Source of the DNA: an uncultured Mycobacteriaceae bacterium
Lineage (GTDB): Bacteria; Actinomycetota; Actinomycetes; Mycobacteriales; Mycobacteriaceae
Direction: 5' to 3'
DNA length: 64,000 bases
Assembly (NCBI GenBank): GCA_902826815.1
Contig: CADEGF010000006.1
Span: 111,359 to 175,358, forward strand
A program made the translations under genes and the position numbers. Positions 42,402 through 52,856 of the stretch are shown here, piece by piece (positions within the stretch are counted from its first letter, which is position 1; each line of letters begins with the position of its first letter). The notes beneath the pieces were generated by a model. The model had not been told where the DNA came from and searched no databases. It saw only the letters and a program-made list of their open reading frames with translations.

Positions 42402-43907
42402 ATGCCGGAGGTGACGTCAAGTAAACCGCAGACGATCTCCTATCCGGCCCCGAGCGCGCGCCCGCATCGTCACGACGACTTCTCGGTCGCCCCGCATGTC
42501 GTCGTGCTGTTCGGGGCGACGGGCGACCTGGCCAGGCGCAAGTTGATACCGGGCCTGGCCTATCTTGACCAGTCCGAACTCGCCCCCCACATCGAGATCG
42601 TCGCGACGTCGTTGGAAGACATCTCTCGCGATGAGTTCCTCAAGCTTGCCAAGGAAGCCATCGACGACTTCGGAACTCACAGCCTCACCAAGAAACAGTG
42701 GGAGGGCTTCGCCGAGACGGTCACCTACGTCCCGCAGAGTGACGGCCCGGAGGCGCTGGCAGCCGCTGTCGAGGCGGCCGAGAAAAAGCTGGGACCCGAC
42801 GTGCGCCGGCTGCACTATCTGTCGGTGCCGCCGAAGGCCGCCCGCGCGGTGATCACCATGCTGCGTGACGCGAAGCTGGTGGAACGGTCGCGGGTGGTGA
42901 TGGAGAAGCCGTTCGGCACCGACCTGGCCAGCGCGGTCGAACTCAACGCCTTCGTGCACGAGACGTTCGACGAGAAACAGATCTTCCGGATCGACCACTT
43001 CCTCGGCAAGGAAGCCGCGCAGAACATCCTGGCGTTCAGGTTCGCCAACGGTCTTTTCGAGCCGATCTGGAATCGAAACTTCATCGACCACATCCAGATC
43101 GACATCCCCGAAACGCTCGGCCTGGACGAGCGGGCCAACTTCTACGAGAGCACCGGCGCCTACAAGGACATGGTGGTGACCCACCTGTTCCAGGTGATGG
43201 CGTTCGTCGTGATGGAGCCGCCGACGGCGTTGGAGCCGCGCGCCATCAGCGAAGAGAAGAACAAGGTGTTCCGGTCGATGCTGCCGGTCAAGTGCTCCGA
43301 CGTGGTGCGTGGCCAGTTCGCCGGCTACCGCGAACTAGAAGGTGTGGCAAAGGATTCCGATACCGAGACGTTCATCGCGCTGAAGGTCGGCATCGACAAC
43401 TGGCGCTGGGCGGGCGTGCCGGTCTATCTGCGCACGGGCAAGCGGATGGCCGAGGGTATGCGGATCATCTCGATCGCGTTCAAGGAGGCGCCGCGGTCGA
43501 TGTTCCCGTCGGGCTCGGGCGTCGGCTCGCAAGGCCCCGACCACCTGACCTTCGACTTGGCTGACAACTCGAAGGTGTCGCTGTCGTTCTACGGCAAACG
43601 GCCCGGGCCCGGCATGAAACTCGACAAGCTGTCGATGCAGTTCTCGACGCAGGAGATCGAGTCGTCGAACGATGTGCTCGAAGCCTACGAGCGGTTGATC
43701 CTCGATGCGATGCGTGGCGACCACACACTGTTCACCACGGCGGAGGGCATCGAATCGTTGTGGGAGCGTTCGGTGAACCTGTTGAACGACCCGCCGCCCG
43801 CGAAGGTCTACCAACCAGGCACGTGGGGCCCCAACGCGATCCACCAATTGGTCGCACCCAACGCCTGGCGGCTGCCGTTCGAGCGAGCCTGGCGCGAGAA
43901 GAAGTAA
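42402..43907 (+). CDS. zwf: Glucose-6-phosphate 1-dehydrogenase
   Basis: A 501-aa NADP-linked enzyme of the oxidative pentose-phosphate pathway. The dinucleotide motif is VLFGATGDLARRKLIPGL, the active site reads FRIDHFLGKEAAQNILAFRF, and the C-terminal LDKLSMQF/RLILDAMRGDHTLFT region is typical. The ATG at 42402 is used; a GTG at 42375 would add nine residues. It is divergent from atsA and convergent with the S10 cluster. It is a single-gene unit and probably one of several zwf paralogues common in mycobacteria. Confidence 0.92.
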   Translation: MPEVTSSKPQTISYPAPSARPHRHDDFSVAPHVVVLFGATGDLARRKLIPGLAYLDQSELAPHIEIVATSLEDISRDEFLKLAKEAIDDFGTHSLTKKQWEGFAETVTYVPQSDGPEALAAAVEAAEKKLGPDVRRLHYLSVPPKAARAVITMLRDAKLVERSRVVMEKPFGTDLASAVELNAFVHETFDEKQIFRIDHFLGKEAAQNILAFRFANGLFEPIWNRNFIDHIQIDIPETLGLDERANFYESTGAYKDMVVTHLFQVMAFVVMEPPTALEPRAISEEKNKVFRSMLPVKCSDVVRGQFAGYRELEGVAKDSDTETFIALKVGIDNWRWAGVPVYLRTGKRMAEGMRIISIAFKEAPRSMFPSGSGVGSQGPDHLTFDLADNSKVSLSFYGKRPGPGMKLDKLSMQFSTQEIESSNDVLEAYERLILDAMRGDHTLFTTAEGIESLWERSVNLLNDPPPAKVYQPGTWGPNAIHQLVAPNAWRLPFERAWREKK

Positions 43908-43942
43908 GCGGCTCTCAGTACTCCTGCAGACGCGGTGATCGC

Positions 43943-43998
43943 CGAACGTGAGGCCACTGCGAAATTCATGGACGGATTTCGCAGTACGTTCACGCTCG
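43943..43998. repeat. Palindromic intergenic element after zwf
   Basis: ACTGCGAAAT (43956-43965) pairs perfectly with ATTTCGCAGT (43976-43985); outer CGTGA pairs with TCACG. It looks like a dispersed hairpin element and could also help terminate zwf. Confidence 0.65.
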
Positions 43999-44044
43999 GT
44001 GGCTAGGCAGGCTCATCGCGTCGGTAGAGCCACGCACAGACAAC

Positions 44045-44076
44045 AATCCCCCGCACGCCTGGCGTGACGGGGGATT
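44045..44076. terminator. Terminator between zwf and the S10 cluster
   Basis: AATCCCCCG (44045-44053) pairs with CGGGGGATT (44068-44076), with an inner CACGC/GCGTG stem. It lies 23 bp beyond the rpsQ stop and can end both the S10 transcript and zwf. Confidence 0.72.
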
Positions 44077-44098
44077 TTGCCTGCTTACGCAGTGACTC

Positions 44099-44401
44099 CT
44101 ACTTGGCCTTCTCGAGGATCTCGACGAGCCGCCAGCGCTTGGTGGCCGACAGCGGACGGGTCTCCATCAGAGACACCCGGTCGCCGATGCCAGCGATGCC
44201 GTTCTCGTCGTGCGCTTTCACCTTGGTGGTGGTGCGGATGATCTTGCCGTAGAGGGGGTGCTTAACCCGGTCCTCCAGCTCGACCACGATGGTCTTCTGC
44301 ATCTTGTCGCTCACCACGTAGCCGATGCGGGTCTTGCGACGGTTGCGCGGCTTCTCGGTGGGCGGGGTGTACGCGGGACCCTTTGTTGCCTTCTCTGCCA
44401 T
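44099..44401 (-). CDS. rpsQ: 30S ribosomal protein S17
   Basis: A 100-aa OB-fold protein with the S17 core [20 protein letters not shown] and [19 protein letters not shown]. An N-terminal extension of about 18 residues is common in actinobacteria. It is the last gene of the S10 cluster; its ATG shares one base with the rpmC stop, and a terminator follows at 44045-44076. Confidence 0.98.
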   Translation of the reverse strand: MAEKATKGPAYTPPTEKPRNRRKTRIGYVVSDKMQKTIVVELEDRVKHPLYGKIIRTTTKVKAHDENGIAGIGDRVSLMETRPLSATKRWRLVEILEKAK

Positions 44402-44634
44402 TACGATTCCTCACCAACGGGTCCGGTGGCCAGACCCAATTCACGTTCGCGCAGCACGGTGTACACGCGCGCAATCTCCGACCGCACGACGCGCAGCCTG
44501 CGGTTGTTGGCCAGCTGACCCGTCGCCATCTGGAAGCGCAGATTGAACAGCTCTTCCTTGGACTCGCGCAGCTTGTCGGCCAACTCGTCGTCGGTCAGCT
44601 CGCGCAGCTCGCCCGGCGTCACTCCCACTGCCAT
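44401..44634 (-). CDS. rpmC: 50S ribosomal protein L29
   Basis: A 77-aa protein at the peptide-tunnel exit, a docking site for SRP and trigger factor. The core [20 protein letters not shown] and [20 protein letters not shown] is diagnostic. The ATG at 44634 shares one base with the rplP stop; longer in-frame readings run into rplP and are rejected. Confidence 0.97.
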   Translation of the reverse strand: MAVGVTPGELRELTDDELADKLRESKEELFNLRFQMATGQLANNRRLRVVRSEIARVYTVLRERELGLATGPVGEES

Positions 44635-45050
44635 CAGAAGTGCTCCTCTCGGGTAACGATGCGTGCCTTGATCGGCAGCTTGTGAATCGCGCGGGTCAGT
44701 GCGTCCCGCGCGGTCTTCTCGTCGGGGTAGCTCAGCTCGAACAGGATGCGGCCCGGCTTGACGTTGGCCACCCACCACTCGGGCGAGCCCTTGCCGGAAC
44801 CCATGCGGGTTTCGGCCGGCTTCTTGGTCAGCGGGCGGTCCGGGAAGATGTTGATCCACACCTTGCCGCCACGCTTGATGTGCCGGTTGATGGCGATACG
44901 AGCGGACTCGATCTGCCGGTTGGTGACGTAGGCGTGCTCCAGTGCCTGGATGCCGTAGTCACCGAAGCTCACCGACGTACCGCCGCTTGCGATACCACGC
45001 TGCCTCGGGTGGTGCTGCTTGCGGTGCTTGACCTTGCGGGGAATCAACAT
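44634..45050 (-). CDS. rplP: 50S ribosomal protein L16
   Basis: A 138-aa protein near the peptidyl-transferase centre, helping position the A-site tRNA. The N-terminus [19 protein letters not shown] and the signature [20 protein letters not shown] are clear. It is 3 bp after rpsC and overlaps rpmC by one base. Confidence 0.98.
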   Translation of the reverse strand: MLIPRKVKHRKQHHPRQRGIASGGTSVSFGDYGIQALEHAYVTNRQIESARIAINRHIKRGGKVWINIFPDRPLTKKPAETRMGSGKGSPEWWVANVKPGRILFELSYPDEKTARDALTRAIHKLPIKARIVTREEHF

Positions 45051-45053
45051 GAT

Positions 45054-46584
<1,531 letters not shown>

Positions 46585-46588
<4 letters not shown>

Positions 46589-46866
46589 CGCCGTTTGGCC
46601 TTCCGGTCATCCTTGATGTGACCCTTGAACGTGCGGGTGGGTGCGAACTCGCCGAGCTTGTGTCCGACCATCGCCTCGGTGACGAACACCGGGACGTGCT
46701 TGCGGCCGTCGTGCACCGCGAAGGTGTGCCCGATGAAGTCGGGGATAATGGTCGATCGGCGCGACCAGGTCTTGATGACCTGCTTGCTGTTCTTCTCGTT
46801 CTGGACGTCGACCTTCTTGAGCAGATGGTCGTCGACGAACGGACCTTTTTTGAGGCTACGTGGCAT
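46585..46866 (-). CDS. rpsS: 30S ribosomal protein S19
   Basis: A 93-aa head protein: [20 protein letters not shown] start and the signature [17 protein letters not shown] near the C-terminus. It contacts S13 and the A-site finger. It follows rplB by 22 bp and overlaps the rplV start by 4 bp. Confidence 0.98.
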
Positions 46867-46888
46867 ATTCCTAGTCCCTGGCTAACTC

Positions 46889-47731
46889 TTACCGGTGGTG
46901 CTTCTTGCCGGTACGCCGGCGTCGGACGATGAGCTTGTCGCTTGGCTTGTTCCGCTTGCGGGTTCGGCCCTCGGGCTTACCCCACGGGCTGACCGGGTGA
47001 CGACCGCCGGAAGTCTTACCCTCGCCGCCGCCGTGCGGGTGGTCGACCGGGTTCATCACGACACCGCGGACGGTCGGGCGCTTGCCCTTCCACCGCATAC
47101 GGCCTGCCTTGCCCCAGTTGATGTTCGCCTGCTCGGCATTGCCGACCTCGCCGACGGTGGCGCGGCAGCGCACGTCGACGCGGCGGATCTCACCGCTGGG
47201 CATACGCAGCGAGGCGTAGGTGCCTTCCTTACCGAGCAGCTGGATGCCCGCTCCCGCGGACCGTGCCAGCTTGGCGCCGCCACCGGGCCGCAGCTCGACG
47301 GCGTGCACGACGGTGCCGGCGGGGATGTTGCGCAGCGGCAGGTTGTTACCGGGCTTGATGTCGGCGTTGGCGCCGGACTCGACCACATGTCCCTGCTTGA
47401 GACCCTCGGGCGCGATGATGTAGCGCTTCTCGCCGTCGAGGTAGTGCAGCAGCGCGATGTTGGCGGTGCGGTTGGGGTCGTACTCGATGTGAGCGACCTT
47501 GGCGTCGACGCCGTCCTTGTCGTGCCGACGGAAGTCGATCACGCGGTACGCGCGCTTGTGACCGCCACCCTTGTGACGAGTCGTGATGCGACCGTGCGCA
47601 TTACGACCGCCCTTGCCGTGCAGCGGCTTGATAAGCGACTTCTCCGGAGTCGAACGAGTGATCTCGGCGAAATCGGAGACGCTTGCACCGCGGCGACCGG
47701 GGGTCGTCGGCTTGTACTTGCGAATAGCCAT
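46889..47731 (-). CDS. rplB: 50S ribosomal protein L2
   Basis: A 280-aa protein needed for subunit association and peptidyl transfer. [20 protein letters not shown] opens the chain, and the C-terminal [21 protein letters not shown] holds the conserved His at the catalytic-centre-proximal loop. It sits between rplW (21-bp gap) and rpsS. Confidence 0.98.
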   Translation of the reverse strand: MAIRKYKPTTPGRRGASVSDFAEITRSTPEKSLIKPLHGKGGRNAHGRITTRHKGGGHKRAYRVIDFRRHDKDGVDAKVAHIEYDPNRTANIALLHYLDGEKRYIIAPEGLKQGHVVESGANADIKPGNNLPLRNIPAGTVVHAVELRPGGGAKLARSAGAGIQLLGKEGTYASLRMPSGEIRRVDVRCRATVGEVGNAEQANINWGKAGRMRWKGKRPTVRGVVMNPVDHPHGGGEGKTSGGRHPVSPWGKPEGRTRKRNKPSDKLIVRRRRTGKKHHR

Positions 47732-47752
47732 TCTTCTAAATCTCCCTGCCGG

Positions 47753-48055
47753 CTACGCCGGCGCTCCGAACAGATCGATGGGCTTGCTGCCCGCGGCGAG
47801 CGTGACGATCGCGCGCTTGGTGCTCTTGCGCGTGCCGTAGCCGGCGCGGGTGCGCTTGCGCTTGCCCTGGCGGTTGGCGGTGTTCACCGAGGAGACCTTG
47901 ACCTTGAAGATCTTCTCGATCGCGATCTTGATCTGGGTCTTGTTCGAGTCTGGGTGAACGATGAACGTGTAGACGTTGTCCTCGATCAGCCCGTAGGACT
48001 TCTCGGAGATGACCGGCGACAAGATGATGTCGCGGGGATCGGTGTGGGTCGCCAT
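47753..48055 (-). CDS. rplW: 50S ribosomal protein L23
   Basis: A 100-aa exit-tunnel protein, docking site for trigger factor and [23 protein letters not shown] and [17 protein letters not shown] are diagnostic. Its ATG shares one base with the rplD stop (48055). Confidence 0.98.
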   Translation of the reverse strand: MATHTDPRDIILSPVISEKSYGLIEDNVYTFIVHPDSNKTQIKIAIEKIFKVKVSSVNTANRQGKRKRTRAGYGTRKSTKRAIVTLAAGSKPIDLFGAPA

Positions 48056-48717
48056 CAGGCCGACACCTCCTCGTCAGTCTTGGTGCCCGCGCTGATGTAG
48101 GAATCCAGCGCCTCGACGCTGAACACCACATCGTCGGCGTGCAGCACGTCGTAGGTGTTGAGCTGATCCGGCGAAATCACATGCACGCCGGGCAGATTCC
48201 GCACGCTCAGGGCGCCGGTCTCGTCGCTGCGGCCGATCACGATCAGCACCTGCTTGCCCTCGACCAGCGTGGCCAGGAACGCCTTGGCGCTCTTCGTGGA
48301 CGGTGTCTGGCCTTCGACCAGCTCGGTCACCGCGTGGATGCGGCCGTTGCGGGCCCGGTCGGACAACGCACCGAGCAGTGCGGCACGGATCATCTTCTTC
48401 GGGGTGCGCTCGCTGTAGTCACGCGGCTTCGGACCGTGCACGACGCCACCGCCGGTGAACTGGGGCGCACGCGTCGAACCCTGGCGGGCGCGTCCGGTGC
48501 CCTTCTGCCGGTACGGTTTCCGGCCACCGCCGCGGACGGCGCCGCGGGTCTTGGTGGAGTGCGTGCCCTGGCGGGCGGCCGCGAGTTGCGCGGTCACCAC
48601 CTGGTGCATCAGCGCAATGTTCGGCTCGACGTCGAACAGCTCGGCGGGCAGCTCGACGGAGCCGTCCTTCTTGCCTGCCGGCGTGTGGACGTCGATCTTG
48701 ACGGACTTGGTAGCCAT
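48055..48717 (-). CDS. rplD: 50S ribosomal protein L4
   Basis: A 220-aa protein whose long loop lines the exit tunnel (macrolide-relevant region [20 protein letters not shown]). In gamma-proteobacteria L4 represses its own S10 operon through the leader; whether that applies here is unknown. The ATG shares one base with the rplC stop. Confidence 0.98.
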   Translation of the reverse strand: MATKSVKIDVHTPAGKKDGSVELPAELFDVEPNIALMHQVVTAQLAAARQGTHSTKTRGAVRGGGRKPYRQKGTGRARQGSTRAPQFTGGGVVHGPKPRDYSERTPKKMIRAALLGALSDRARNGRIHAVTELVEGQTPSTKSAKAFLATLVEGKQVLIVIGRSDETGALSVRNLPGVHVISPDQLNTYDVLHADDVVFSVEALDSYISAGTKTDEEVSA

Positions 48718-49370
48718 TACTTCTCGCCTCGCTTGATCGCGCTCCGGACCATCACCAGGCCACCGGTGCGGCCCGGGATGGCGCCCTTGATCAGCAACAC
48801 GCCGTTTTCGGCATCGACCTTGTGCACCAACAGATTCTGTGTGGTCACGCGATCGCTACCCATGCGGCCCGACATCCGGGTGCCCTTGAAAACGCGGCCC
48901 GGGGTGGCGCAGCCACCGATCGAGCCGGGGCGACGGTGCACGGCCTGCGCACCGTGGCTTGCGCCCTGGCCGGAAAAGCCGTGGCGCTTCATCGTGCCCG
49001 CGAAGCCCTTGCCCTTGGAGGTGCCTGTCACGTCGACATAGCTTCCGTCGGCGAAGATTTCGGCGGTCAACTCCTGGCCGACCTCGAATTCGCCTGCAGC
49101 GGCCTCATCGTCGAGCCGCAGCTCGGCCAAATGCCTGCGCGGGTTGACGCCTGCAGCGGCGTACTGCCCGGTGACGGGCTTGTTCACCTTGCGCGGGCTG
49201 ATCTCGCCGTACGCCAACTGAACGGCGCTGTAGCCGTCGCGCTCCGGGGTGCGGATGCGCGTCACGACGTTTGGACCGGCCTTGACGACCGTGACCGGTA
49301 CGACCTTGTTGTTCTCGTCGAACACCTGCGTCATACCCATCTTGGTGCCCAAAATGCCTTTTCTAGCCAT
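48717..49370 (-). CDS. rplC: 50S ribosomal protein L3
   Basis: A 217-aa early-assembly protein starting [20 protein letters not shown], with the signature [18 protein letters not shown] and the loop reaching the peptidyl-transferase centre (linezolid-relevant region). It is 14 bp after rpsJ. Confidence 0.98.
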   Translation of the reverse strand: MARKGILGTKMGMTQVFDENNKVVPVTVVKAGPNVVTRIRTPERDGYSAVQLAYGEISPRKVNKPVTGQYAAAGVNPRRHLAELRLDDEAAAGEFEVGQELTAEIFADGSYVDVTGTSKGKGFAGTMKRHGFSGQGASHGAQAVHRRPGSIGGCATPGRVFKGTRMSGRMGSDRVTTQNLLVHKVDAENGVLLIKGAIPGRTGGLVMVRSAIKRGEK

Positions 49371-49384
49371 TTTTCTCGGGTCTC

Positions 49385-49690
49385 CTACTGGATGTTGACG
49401 TCGACGCTTGCCGGCAGATCGATGCGCATGAGGGCGTCAACGGTCTTCGGCGTCGGGTCGAGAATGTCGATGAGTCGCTTGTGCGTGCGCATCTCGAAGT
49501 GCTCCCGCGAGTCCTTGTACTTATGCGGGGACCGGATGACGCAATACACGTTCTTCTCGGTCGGCAGCGGCACTGGACCCACCACACTTGCGCCGGTACG
49601 GGTGACCGTCTCAACGATCTTGCGCGCAGAGGCGTCAATCGCCTCGTGGTCGTAGGCCTTCAGCCTGATGCGGATCTTTTGTCCCGCCAC
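49385..49690 (-). CDS. rpsJ: 30S ribosomal protein S10 (NusE)
   Basis: A 101-aa protein of the small-subunit head that also acts as NusE in antitermination. [20 protein letters not shown], the signature [16 protein letters not shown]-like (here [14 protein letters not shown]) and the C-terminal [12 protein letters not shown] identify it. The GTG at 49690 is the start; a longer in-frame reading lacks similarity. It leads the S10 cluster with a promoter about 250 bp upstream. Confidence 0.98.
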
Positions 49691-49930
49691 GCTTCTCCTA
49701 CCTCGCTCCTGCTTCGTACTTCGGCCGGCCCGTTTCCGGACCTGGTCCCAGCGCGTTGCGCTGGTGTTGCCGCCGCTGTTTACCTGTCTGAAGTTCACCG
49801 GTCCCCGCGGTCGGGTGTGTCGCCCGCACGCACACTCCGATTCGACGGAAATCCGCCATACTCGAAGTTGGCACCGGATGCGCCCGTTTGGGCGCCGGTT
49901 GTGTGCCCGGCCAGGCGCAAACCCGGCTCA

Positions 49931-49972
49931 GAGCAACCCGACCAGTATGCCTTATCTCTCGGGTTGCTCCAA
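49931..49972 (-). promoter_or_regulatory. Candidate S10 promoter inside an inverted repeat
   Basis: On the minus strand TTGGAG (49972-49967), 17 bases, then CATACT (49949-49944) form a plausible promoter. GAGCAACCCGA (49931-49941) and TCGGGTTGCTC (49959-49969) are perfect 11-bp inverted arms that cover the -35 and the likely start site. Confidence 0.5.
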
Positions 49973-49988
49973 ATCACTGACCAACAAC

Positions 49989-50050
49989 GCCCAAACTCAC
50001 GAACGGGCGGGAAAGTGCGAGTAGATCGCACCATTTCGTCGATCGCGGCG
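49989..50050. repeat. 62-bp imperfect direct repeat, left copy
   Basis: It begins GCCCAAAC and ends CGTCGATCGCGGCG. An ungapped partner of equal length lies at 50575-50636, about three quarters identical by hand count. The two flank the thioesterase-like gene. Confidence 0.6.
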
Positions 50051-50070
50051 GGTGCGTCCAGAGCCGATAA

Positions 50071-50086
50071 CTTACTCTAGAGTAAG
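50071..50086. promoter_or_regulatory. Perfect 16-bp palindrome upstream of the thioesterase-like gene
   Basis: CTTACTCTAGAGTAAG is a perfect palindrome ending 10 bp before the ATG at 50097. The form suits a TetR-type operator; the cognate regulator is not identified. Confidence 0.6.
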
Positions 50087-50096
50087 GTAGCTCGGC

Positions 50097-50573
50097 ATGG
50101 CCGGTCAGACCACGACTTATCAGATGTGGAAGCGCCTCGCGGGGCGTCCCGGCGGCACCCGGCTGTTCTCGACGGCGGCGATGGTGCGGGTGCCCTATTT
50201 CGCGTCGATCGTCCCGCACGTCGTTCGGATGGAGCCGGGAGTCGCCGAGGTCACAGTGCCCAAATGGTTCTTCGTCTACAACCATCTGCACACCGTGCAC
50301 GCGATCGCCTCGTGCAACGCCGCCGAGATCGCGATGGGGATGCTGATGGAAGCCACGGTGCCCACCAGTCATCGGTGGATTCCCAAGGCGATGACGGTGC
50401 AGTACCTGGAGAAGGCGACGTCGTCACTGCGGGCGACTGCACGTGTCGATCCGCCGGACTTCTCGACGATCACCGAGGGCGTCGAGTTGACGGTCCCGGT
50501 CAACGTGACCGACAAGGCGGGCGCCGAGGTCGTCCACGCCGACATCACCTGCTGGATCACCCCCGCTCACTGA
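50097..50573 (+). CDS. DUF4442/PaaI-like hotdog-fold thioesterase-like protein
   Basis: A 158-aa protein of the DUF4442 hotdog family, relatives of PaaI-type acyl-CoA thioesterases. FVYNHLHTVHAIASCNAAEIAMG carries the His/Asn and Glu positions usual in the active helix region, with VQYLEKATSSLRATARVDPP and VNVTDKAGAEVVHADITCWI as later strands. It may hydrolyse an acyl-CoA. A perfect palindrome sits 10 bp upstream and imperfect 62-bp repeats flank the gene. It is divergent from the S10 cluster. Substrate and physiological role are not known. Confidence 0.75.
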   Translation: MAGQTTTYQMWKRLAGRPGGTRLFSTAAMVRVPYFASIVPHVVRMEPGVAEVTVPKWFFVYNHLHTVHAIASCNAAEIAMGMLMEATVPTSHRWIPKAMTVQYLEKATSSLRATARVDPPDFSTITEGVELTVPVNVTDKAGAEVVHADITCWITPAH

Positions 50574-50574
50574 C

Positions 50575-50636
50575 GCCCAAACCAACGTTTGGGCGGGGAA
50601 TTGCGAGCAGATCTCTGCAAAACGTCGATCTCGGCG
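50575..50636. repeat. 62-bp imperfect direct repeat, right copy
   Basis: It begins GCCCAAAC one base after the thioesterase-like stop and ends CGTCGATCTCGGCG. It aligns without gaps to 49989-50050. Confidence 0.6.
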
Positions 50637-50658
50637 AGCCTCGTCGCGGTCTCGGCGA

Positions 50659-50719
50659 GTTGACTCTGCGTCGTTGGCGGTGGCCTCTCGATCTTTGTCG
50701 CCGAAACCGCAGAGTCAAC
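50659..50719. repeat. Inverted repeat with 12-bp arms
   Basis: GTTGACTCTGCG (50659-50670) pairs perfectly with CGCAGAGTCAAC (50708-50719), with a 37-bp spacer. It lies between convergent genes and may be a dispersed element or a terminator. Confidence 0.6.
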
Positions 50720-50726
50720 GAAAGCG

Positions 50727-51080
50727 TCAGCCCAGATACGTGCCGTGCCCCTCTGCCACCAGGTCGCCGTCGAACGTCAGCACCTCGTTCACCAGTTCAC
50801 CGCGGTGATTTCGATAGTTGATCACCAGCGTCGACTCGCCGCGGTACACCCCGACCACGTCGAAGTGCAGGTCAGGAAGTAGCGCCAAAGCTGTTGTCCA
50901 GTAGTGCCGCAACGCGTCCTTGCCGCGCACCACCCCGTTGGAGTCGGGTAGCACCCGCGCGGCTACCGGCGAGGTGAACACGACATCGTCGTGGAAGTGC
51001 GCGAGCACCGCCTCGACATCGTGGGCGTTCCATGCCCGCACCCAATCGTCGGCGAACCTCTGCGGTTCCGGCGTCGGCAT
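50727..51080 (-). CDS. SnoaL-like/NTF2-fold protein
   Basis: A 117-aa NTF2-like protein: FADDWVRAWNAHDVEAVLAHFHDDVVFTSP is the SnoaL-domain opening, and LTFDGDLVAEGHGTYL closes it. Members act as isomerases, cyclases, hydrolases or ligand-binding proteins; there is not enough to choose. It follows the carboxylesterase gene by 4 bp on the same strand and is probably co-transcribed. Confidence 0.75.
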   Translation of the reverse strand: MPTPEPQRFADDWVRAWNAHDVEAVLAHFHDDVVFTSPVAARVLPDSNGVVRGKDALRHYWTTALALLPDLHFDVVGVYRGESTLVINYRNHRGELVNEVLTFDGDLVAEGHGTYLG

Positions 51081-51084
51081 CCCG

Positions 51085-52740
51085 TCAGCCTAGGCTCGAC
51101 CAGAACAGACACTGGTGGGTCTCGTCGAAGTCGGTGACGATGCGACTGCCGTCGGGCTGCAACGACATCCACGGTTGAGCCGTGACGTCGGCGCCGAGCG
51201 CAGGCCAGCCCGGCTGACCGGCGACGTCCGGCGCCCCGTCGAGGACGAAGCGGCTCCAGTAGTCGAGCATCTGATCCGACAGTTTCTGTTGCTCGGCATT
51301 CATCGGCTCCGCCCCGCCGGCCTCGAAGATGAAGCGAAGCTCCAGGGAATGGCTGGCGCCGACGGGAAACGGCAGGGTGCGCATCGCCGCAGGCGCCGGA
51401 GCGTTGCGGTCGTTGAACTCATAGGCGTAGACCGGCCCCTCCCTGGCCAGATCGTCGCTCATCCGTTCGCCGACACACGAGAACACCCCGTCGGTGACCG
51501 CCGCCGAGTAGGCGGAGGCCACGTTGCCGGCGTAGTTGCTCGGCGGATACCGCTCACCCACCGCAGCGGCGTTGGCGCCGAATGTATCTCGCAAAAGCTG
51601 GGGATACTGCTCGGCGGTGTAGACCACGCCAAACCGCAGATACTGCAGCGCGACGAAGAGTGTGAACTCGTCGCGGTTGGTCCCGATCAGAACCGGAACG
51701 CGGGCCGCTTCGTTCTTCGCCATCGCGGTGACGGGGTCGACGGGAAGCACCGCGCTGCCGGTCACGGGGCCTGGCAGTTTGTCCTCCCCGATGTTGTAGA
51801 ACGTCACAGGTTTGCGAAGTTTGTCGACCGGCAGCGCGCGCAGGCACTCTCCTGCCGTTCTCGGGTCGCCGCACCCGGCTTCGGCCGCGTATTCGACGCT
51901 GCGCCGTTCCGCAGTCGGCAGGTCCGATTGAGCGCCACATGGCGCGCTCTGAATGATCGCGGCGCGGAACAGTCCCTTCGAGCCGGGCGCGACGAGATGG
52001 TCGCACACCGACATGCCGCCCGCTGATTCGCCTGCGACGGTGACCTTTTCGGGGTCCCCGCCGAAGTTGGCGATGTTGTCCCTGACCCAGCGAAGCGCGG
52101 CCTGTTGGTCCTGCAGTCCGTAGTTGCCGACGTCACCGGGCGGACCCAGCGCCGGATCCGCGAGGAACCCGAGCGTGCCGAGTCGGTAATTGATGGTGAC
52201 GACGATGATGTCGCGCGTCACCAACCATCGGCCGTCGTAGATCTTGCCGCTGCCGCCGGTGAACGCACCACCGTGAATCCACACCATGACCGGACGCGGC
52301 GTCCCGGTCAGCTCGGGCGTCCACACGTTGAGGCTCAGGCAGTCTTCGTCGCTCTGCTTCCCGAACTCGGGGTCGGCGCTGGGGTCCTGAATGCATCGCG
52401 GGCCGGGTTCGGTGGCGTCCCGGATGCCGGTCCACGGCAGCGCGGGTGCCGGTGCACGGAAGCGCAGCGGGCCGACAGGTGGTGCGGCGTAAGGGATACC
52501 GGCGAACATCCGGTGATCGGACTCCACGATGCCGCGGACCATGCCCGTGTTCGTCCGCACCAATGAGGTATCGGTCCGAGGTGACGGCGGCGTCGGGATC
52601 ACCGGCGACGGCGGCTCGAGGATCTGCGGGACGGCCGCCCGCGGCGATGCTCCGACGAGCCGTCCAAGCGCGACCACCAGCACCGTCGCCATCACGACGA
52701 GCAGGACTACCCGCAGGCTTCGAGCCGTCCCTGGCTGCAC
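51085..52740 (-). CDS. Secreted/membrane-anchored type B carboxylesterase
   Basis: A 551-aa alpha/beta-hydrolase. Residues 9-30 form a hydrophobic signal-anchor, followed by a Pro-rich linker (40-55). The esterase domain has the type B marks EDCLSLNVW (residues 132-140), oxyanion-hole HGGAF (156-160) and nucleophile Ser239 in AGESAGG; the His lies in GASHSLELRF. It would hydrolyse carboxylic esters or lipids at the cell surface. No lipobox Cys is seen. It shares a divergent promoter region with the P450 gene and is followed by the SnoaL-like gene. Confidence 0.88.
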   Translation of the reverse strand: MQPGTARSLRVVLLVVMATVLVVALGRLVGASPRAAVPQILEPPSPVIPTPPSPRTDTSLVRTNTGMVRGIVESDHRMFAGIPYAAPPVGPLRFRAPAPALPWTGIRDATEPGPRCIQDPSADPEFGKQSDEDCLSLNVWTPELTGTPRPVMVWIHGGAFTGGSGKIYDGRWLVTRDIIVVTINYRLGTLGFLADPALGPPGDVGNYGLQDQQAALRWVRDNIANFGGDPEKVTVAGESAGGMSVCDHLVAPGSKGLFRAAIIQSAPCGAQSDLPTAERRSVEYAAEAGCGDPRTAGECLRALPVDKLRKPVTFYNIGEDKLPGPVTGSAVLPVDPVTAMAKNEAARVPVLIGTNRDEFTLFVALQYLRFGVVYTAEQYPQLLRDTFGANAAAVGERYPPSNYAGNVASAYSAAVTDGVFSCVGERMSDDLAREGPVYAYEFNDRNAPAPAAMRTLPFPVGASHSLELRFIFEAGGAEPMNAEQQKLSDQMLDYWSRFVLDGAPDVAGQPGWPALGADVTAQPWMSLQPDGSRIVTDFDETHQCLFWSSLG

Positions 52741-52810
52741 GGAGTCCGAGCCTACGCAGGCTTTCAGTCAAAACCCTGGATCAGGGGTGTGGCGATCCCC
52801 TAGACTACGA

Positions 52811-52828
52811 ACTTGACACCCGTCAAGT
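52811..52828. promoter_or_regulatory. Inverted-repeat operator upstream of the P450 gene
   Basis: ACTTGAC-ACCC-GTCAAGT has perfect 7-bp arms. It lies 28 bp before the P450 start, just beyond a TAGACT hexamer (52801-52806), so a bound repressor would cover the likely transcription start. Confidence 0.6.
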
Positions 52829-52856
52829 TTTCCCCAGCCACACCTCAGGAGACTCG

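Larger units (their letters stand above)
49691..50096. other. S10 leader and divergent intergenic region (406 bp)
   Basis: No gene is seen. From left to right it holds an approximately 250-nt predicted S10 leader, including a GCGCCC/GGGCGC hairpin at 49880-49895, the candidate S10 promoter inside an 11-bp-arm inverted repeat (49931-49969), the left copy of a 62-bp repeat (49989-50050), and the palindrome at 50071-50086 serving the divergent thioesterase gene. Confidence 0.6.

Noticed and set aside
52446-52856. N-terminal extension of the P450 reading frame by 137 residues
   Set aside because: It runs antisense through the carboxylesterase start and across the operator; P450 similarity starts at the ATG at 52857.
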